IMG/VR virus record: IMGVR_UViG_3300029268_000039
Coordinates: 1 to 42,234 of that record
Source: a virus
Direction: 5' to 3' (one strand)
Length of the DNA stretch: 42,234 bases
Shown here: piece by piece, positions 40,640 through 42,234 of the stretch
Position numbering within the stretch: the stretch's first letter is position 1
Layout of the letters: each line of letters starts with the position of its first letter
Notes under the pieces: generated by a model
Told to the model about the DNA's origin: nothing
Seen by the model: only the letters and a program-made list of their open reading frames with translations
Database searches by the model: none
Position numbers and translations under genes: made by a program

Positions 40640-42234
40640 TGTTTGCCAACAACAGATTCACATTTGGAGTAACTGCAATCAAGTCAATTTATGTGTTTGA
40701 TTTGATGGAATATATTTCTGATGCTCTAGCGCAAGAAGCTTATGTAACAAATGCTTCGGCAGTTTCAGCTCCAACTGGTGGCACAATTATTACTGATGGC
40801 GCTTATACAATACATAAATTTACTTCAGACGGAACATTTACGCCATCTAAGTTAGGAAGCGTTCAAGTTTTAGTAGTTGCTGGTGGCGGTGGTGGTGGCT
40901 ATAAGAGTCCTTATCTTGGAGGTGGTGGTGGAGCAGGAGGAGCACAATATTCGTCTTCTACTGCAATCACTGCTCAAGCATACACTATAACTGTTGGTGA
41001 TGGTGGCGCAGCAGACAATAATGGTGAAGATTCTTCAGCTTTAGGAATAACGGCAACTGGCGGAGGAAGAGGAGCTAACGCGCAATCTACTGGATATAAT
41101 GGTGGTTGTGGAGGAGGCGCAGGAAGAGGAGCTGGTGGTACTGGTTCTCAGGGATATGATGGGGGAGACACTGGAGGTAGTGGTGATGCAGGATGCGGTG
41201 GTGGTGGAGGAATGGGTTCTGCAGGTGGCGATGGAAATGACTCAGGAAATTGCGGAGATGGTGGAAACGGAACAAGTACTTATTCTGATTTATTGATTGC
41301 TGCAAGCGCTGGAGTTGATGTAGGTGGAGTTCATTATATTGCTGGTGGAGGTGGTGGCGGTAGAAATTATAACGTATCTAGTGGGTATCGTGGTATAGGA
41401 ACTCACGGTGGTGGTTCAGGAGCAATGAATGATGTTGCCTCTACAGCAGGAACGGCTAATACGGGTGGTGGTGGTGGAGGTGGTGGCGGTAGTGGTGCCG
41501 GCAAAGCAGGTGGATCAGGCATAGTAATTATTCGCTACTTAACAACAGCTTTTACTGATCCAGTTCTCCAATGCTACTCAGAATCTACAATAAAAACTCA
41601 AGGATCTTATTCGCTCAAATCTGTTGCAGCAATTACGGCTTCACTAAATAAAACTTTAACAAAAACTTTATCAAGTCCATTAGATTTATCTAATATAAAA
41701 AGTTTCAATATTCTTATTCGTGCAAGTCGAACTGGAAGCAATATAAAAATAGGATTGCATTGTTTAGGTTCAACAACAAAAGCAACAGGCGGGACTATTT
41801 CGACCGATGGAGATTATACAGTACATAAATTCGACACTGTTGGAAACGCAACATTCACTCCATATAAGGCCGGCAATGTATCTTGTTTAATTGTCGCTGG
41901 TGGTGGTGGTGGTTGTGTGGGAGGTGGTGGTGCTGGTGGAGTTGTTTCAAATGCTTCTTCTGCTGTTACTGCACAAGCATATACAATTGTTGTTGGCGAT
42001 GGTGGAAATGGTGCAGTAATTGCCACAAACGGTTCAAAGGGTTCTAATGGTGGAAACTCTTCTTTTAATAGTCAAACTGCAATTGGCGGAGGTGGCGGCG
42101 GTAACTGTTCTGATAATAGTATGGATACTGGTGCTAATGGTGGTTGCGGAGGTGGAGGCGGAACACACCCAACTGCTTCAACGGGAGGGACAGGTTCTCA
42201 GGGCTACAATGGTGGACAAGGGGTTAAAGAAGGA
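40639..42234 (+). CDS. glycine-rich tail fibre/adhesin, 5' part (runs off the window)
   Basis: TAATG overlap with the fibre anchor; 532 codons to the window edge without a stop. Layout: a short N-terminus (MFANNRFTFGVTAIKSIYVF), glycine-rich domain 1 (about 45-300) starting TDGAYTIHKFTSDGTFTP and ending GGSGIVIIRYLTT, a beta-like linker of ~70 residues (DPVLQCYSESTIKTQGSYSL), then glycine-rich domain 2 starting TDGDYTVHKFD. Domain 2 is cut by the edge; its missing end matches the sequence at 3-521. Complete length would be about 705 residues. GGT/GGC tracts are prone to slippage. It is the probable receptor-binding protein. Confidence 0.78.
   Translation, partial: MFANNRFTFGVTAIKSIYVFDLMEYISDALAQEAYVTNASAVSAPTGGTIITDGAYTIHKFTSDGTFTPSKLGSVQVLVVAGGGGGGYKSPYLGGGGGAGGAQYSSSTAITAQAYTITVGDGGAADNNGEDSSALGITATGGGRGANAQSTGYNGGCGGGAGRGAGGTGSQGYDGGDTGGSGDAGCGGGGGMGSAGGDGNDSGNCGDGGNGTSTYSDLLIAASAGVDVGGVHYIAGGGGGGRNYNVSSGYRGIGTHGGGSGAMNDVASTAGTANTGGGGGGGGGSGAGKAGGSGIVIIRYLTTAFTDPVLQCYSESTIKTQGSYSLKSVAAITASLNKTLTKTLSSPLDLSNIKSFNILIRASRTGSNIKIGLHCLGSTTKATGGTISTDGDYTVHKFDTVGNATFTPYKAGNVSCLIVAGGGGGCVGGGGAGGVVSNASSAVTAQAYTIVVGDGGNGAVIATNGSKGSNGGNSSFNSQTAIGGGGGGNCSDNSMDTGANGGCGGGGGTHPTASTGGTGSQGYNGGQGVKEG

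Noticed and set aside
1-42234. tRNA genes, insertion sequences and T7-type phage promoters
   Set aside because: None could be recognised by eye; there is no phage RNA polymerase gene, so T7-type promoters are not expected. A tRNA scan was not possible here.

Overview
The window is almost the whole genome of a tailed, podovirus-type bacteriophage. It carries a complete T7-like virion set: small and large terminase, head-tail connector portal, scaffold, capsid, tail tubular proteins A and B, three internal or ejection proteins, and a T7-type fibre anchor. Genes are packed with stop/start overlaps (ATGA, TAATG), and the standard bacterial code fits. I see no integrase, phage RNA polymerase, tRNA, insertion sequence or CRISPR array. 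The host cannot be named. Internal virion proteins and a small exported RlpA-like protein suggest a Gram-negative host, and the promoters are of the sigma-70 type, so the host RNA polymerase is probably used.

Layout. A gene-free, AT-rich region (about 22.66-23.40 kb) with repeated TTGAGCG motifs separates two divergent arms. The leftward arm (22.56 down to 5.99 kb) is the early/replication arm. It starts with small unknown genes, then an exported repeat peptide, a zinc ribbon and an RlpA-like protein. A primase-polymerase/VirE helicase follows, then a metabolic block: TPP-enzyme alpha and beta halves, two radical SAM enzymes, a one-helix peptide, an unknown protein and two glycosyltransferases. 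After that come an SNF2 helicase, a Cas4-like nuclease, a DUF2815-type ssDNA-binding protein, an adenine methyltransferase, a family A DNA polymerase, zinc proteins and a VRR-NUC nuclease. The rightward arm (23.40 kb to the end, continuing from base 1 to 6.03 kb) holds packaging, head, tail and fibres, then small membrane proteins, a metallophosphoesterase, an HNH endonuclease, a SANT-like protein and two nucleotide-metabolism candidates. The arms converge with overlapping 3' ends near 6.0 kb.

Circularity. The gene at the right edge stops in the middle of its second glycine-rich domain, and the left edge holds what looks like the rest of that domain. The map is therefore probably circular or circularly permuted, cut inside the fibre gene. 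A direct join is one base out of frame. A second frame break lies at about 0.80 kb in another fibre-like gene.

The most unusual content is the metabolic block inside the replication operon (12.7-17.7 kb). Its core is a minimal split thiamine-diphosphate enzyme without an E2 partner, flanked by radical SAM proteins and glycosyltransferases; the product is unknown. Other points of note are the iteron-like intergenic array, a duplicated hairpin in the capsid mRNA leader whose two copies differ only in the loop, and a set of TTGACA promoters that often carry an extended -10. All calls come from reading the sequence; no database search was run.
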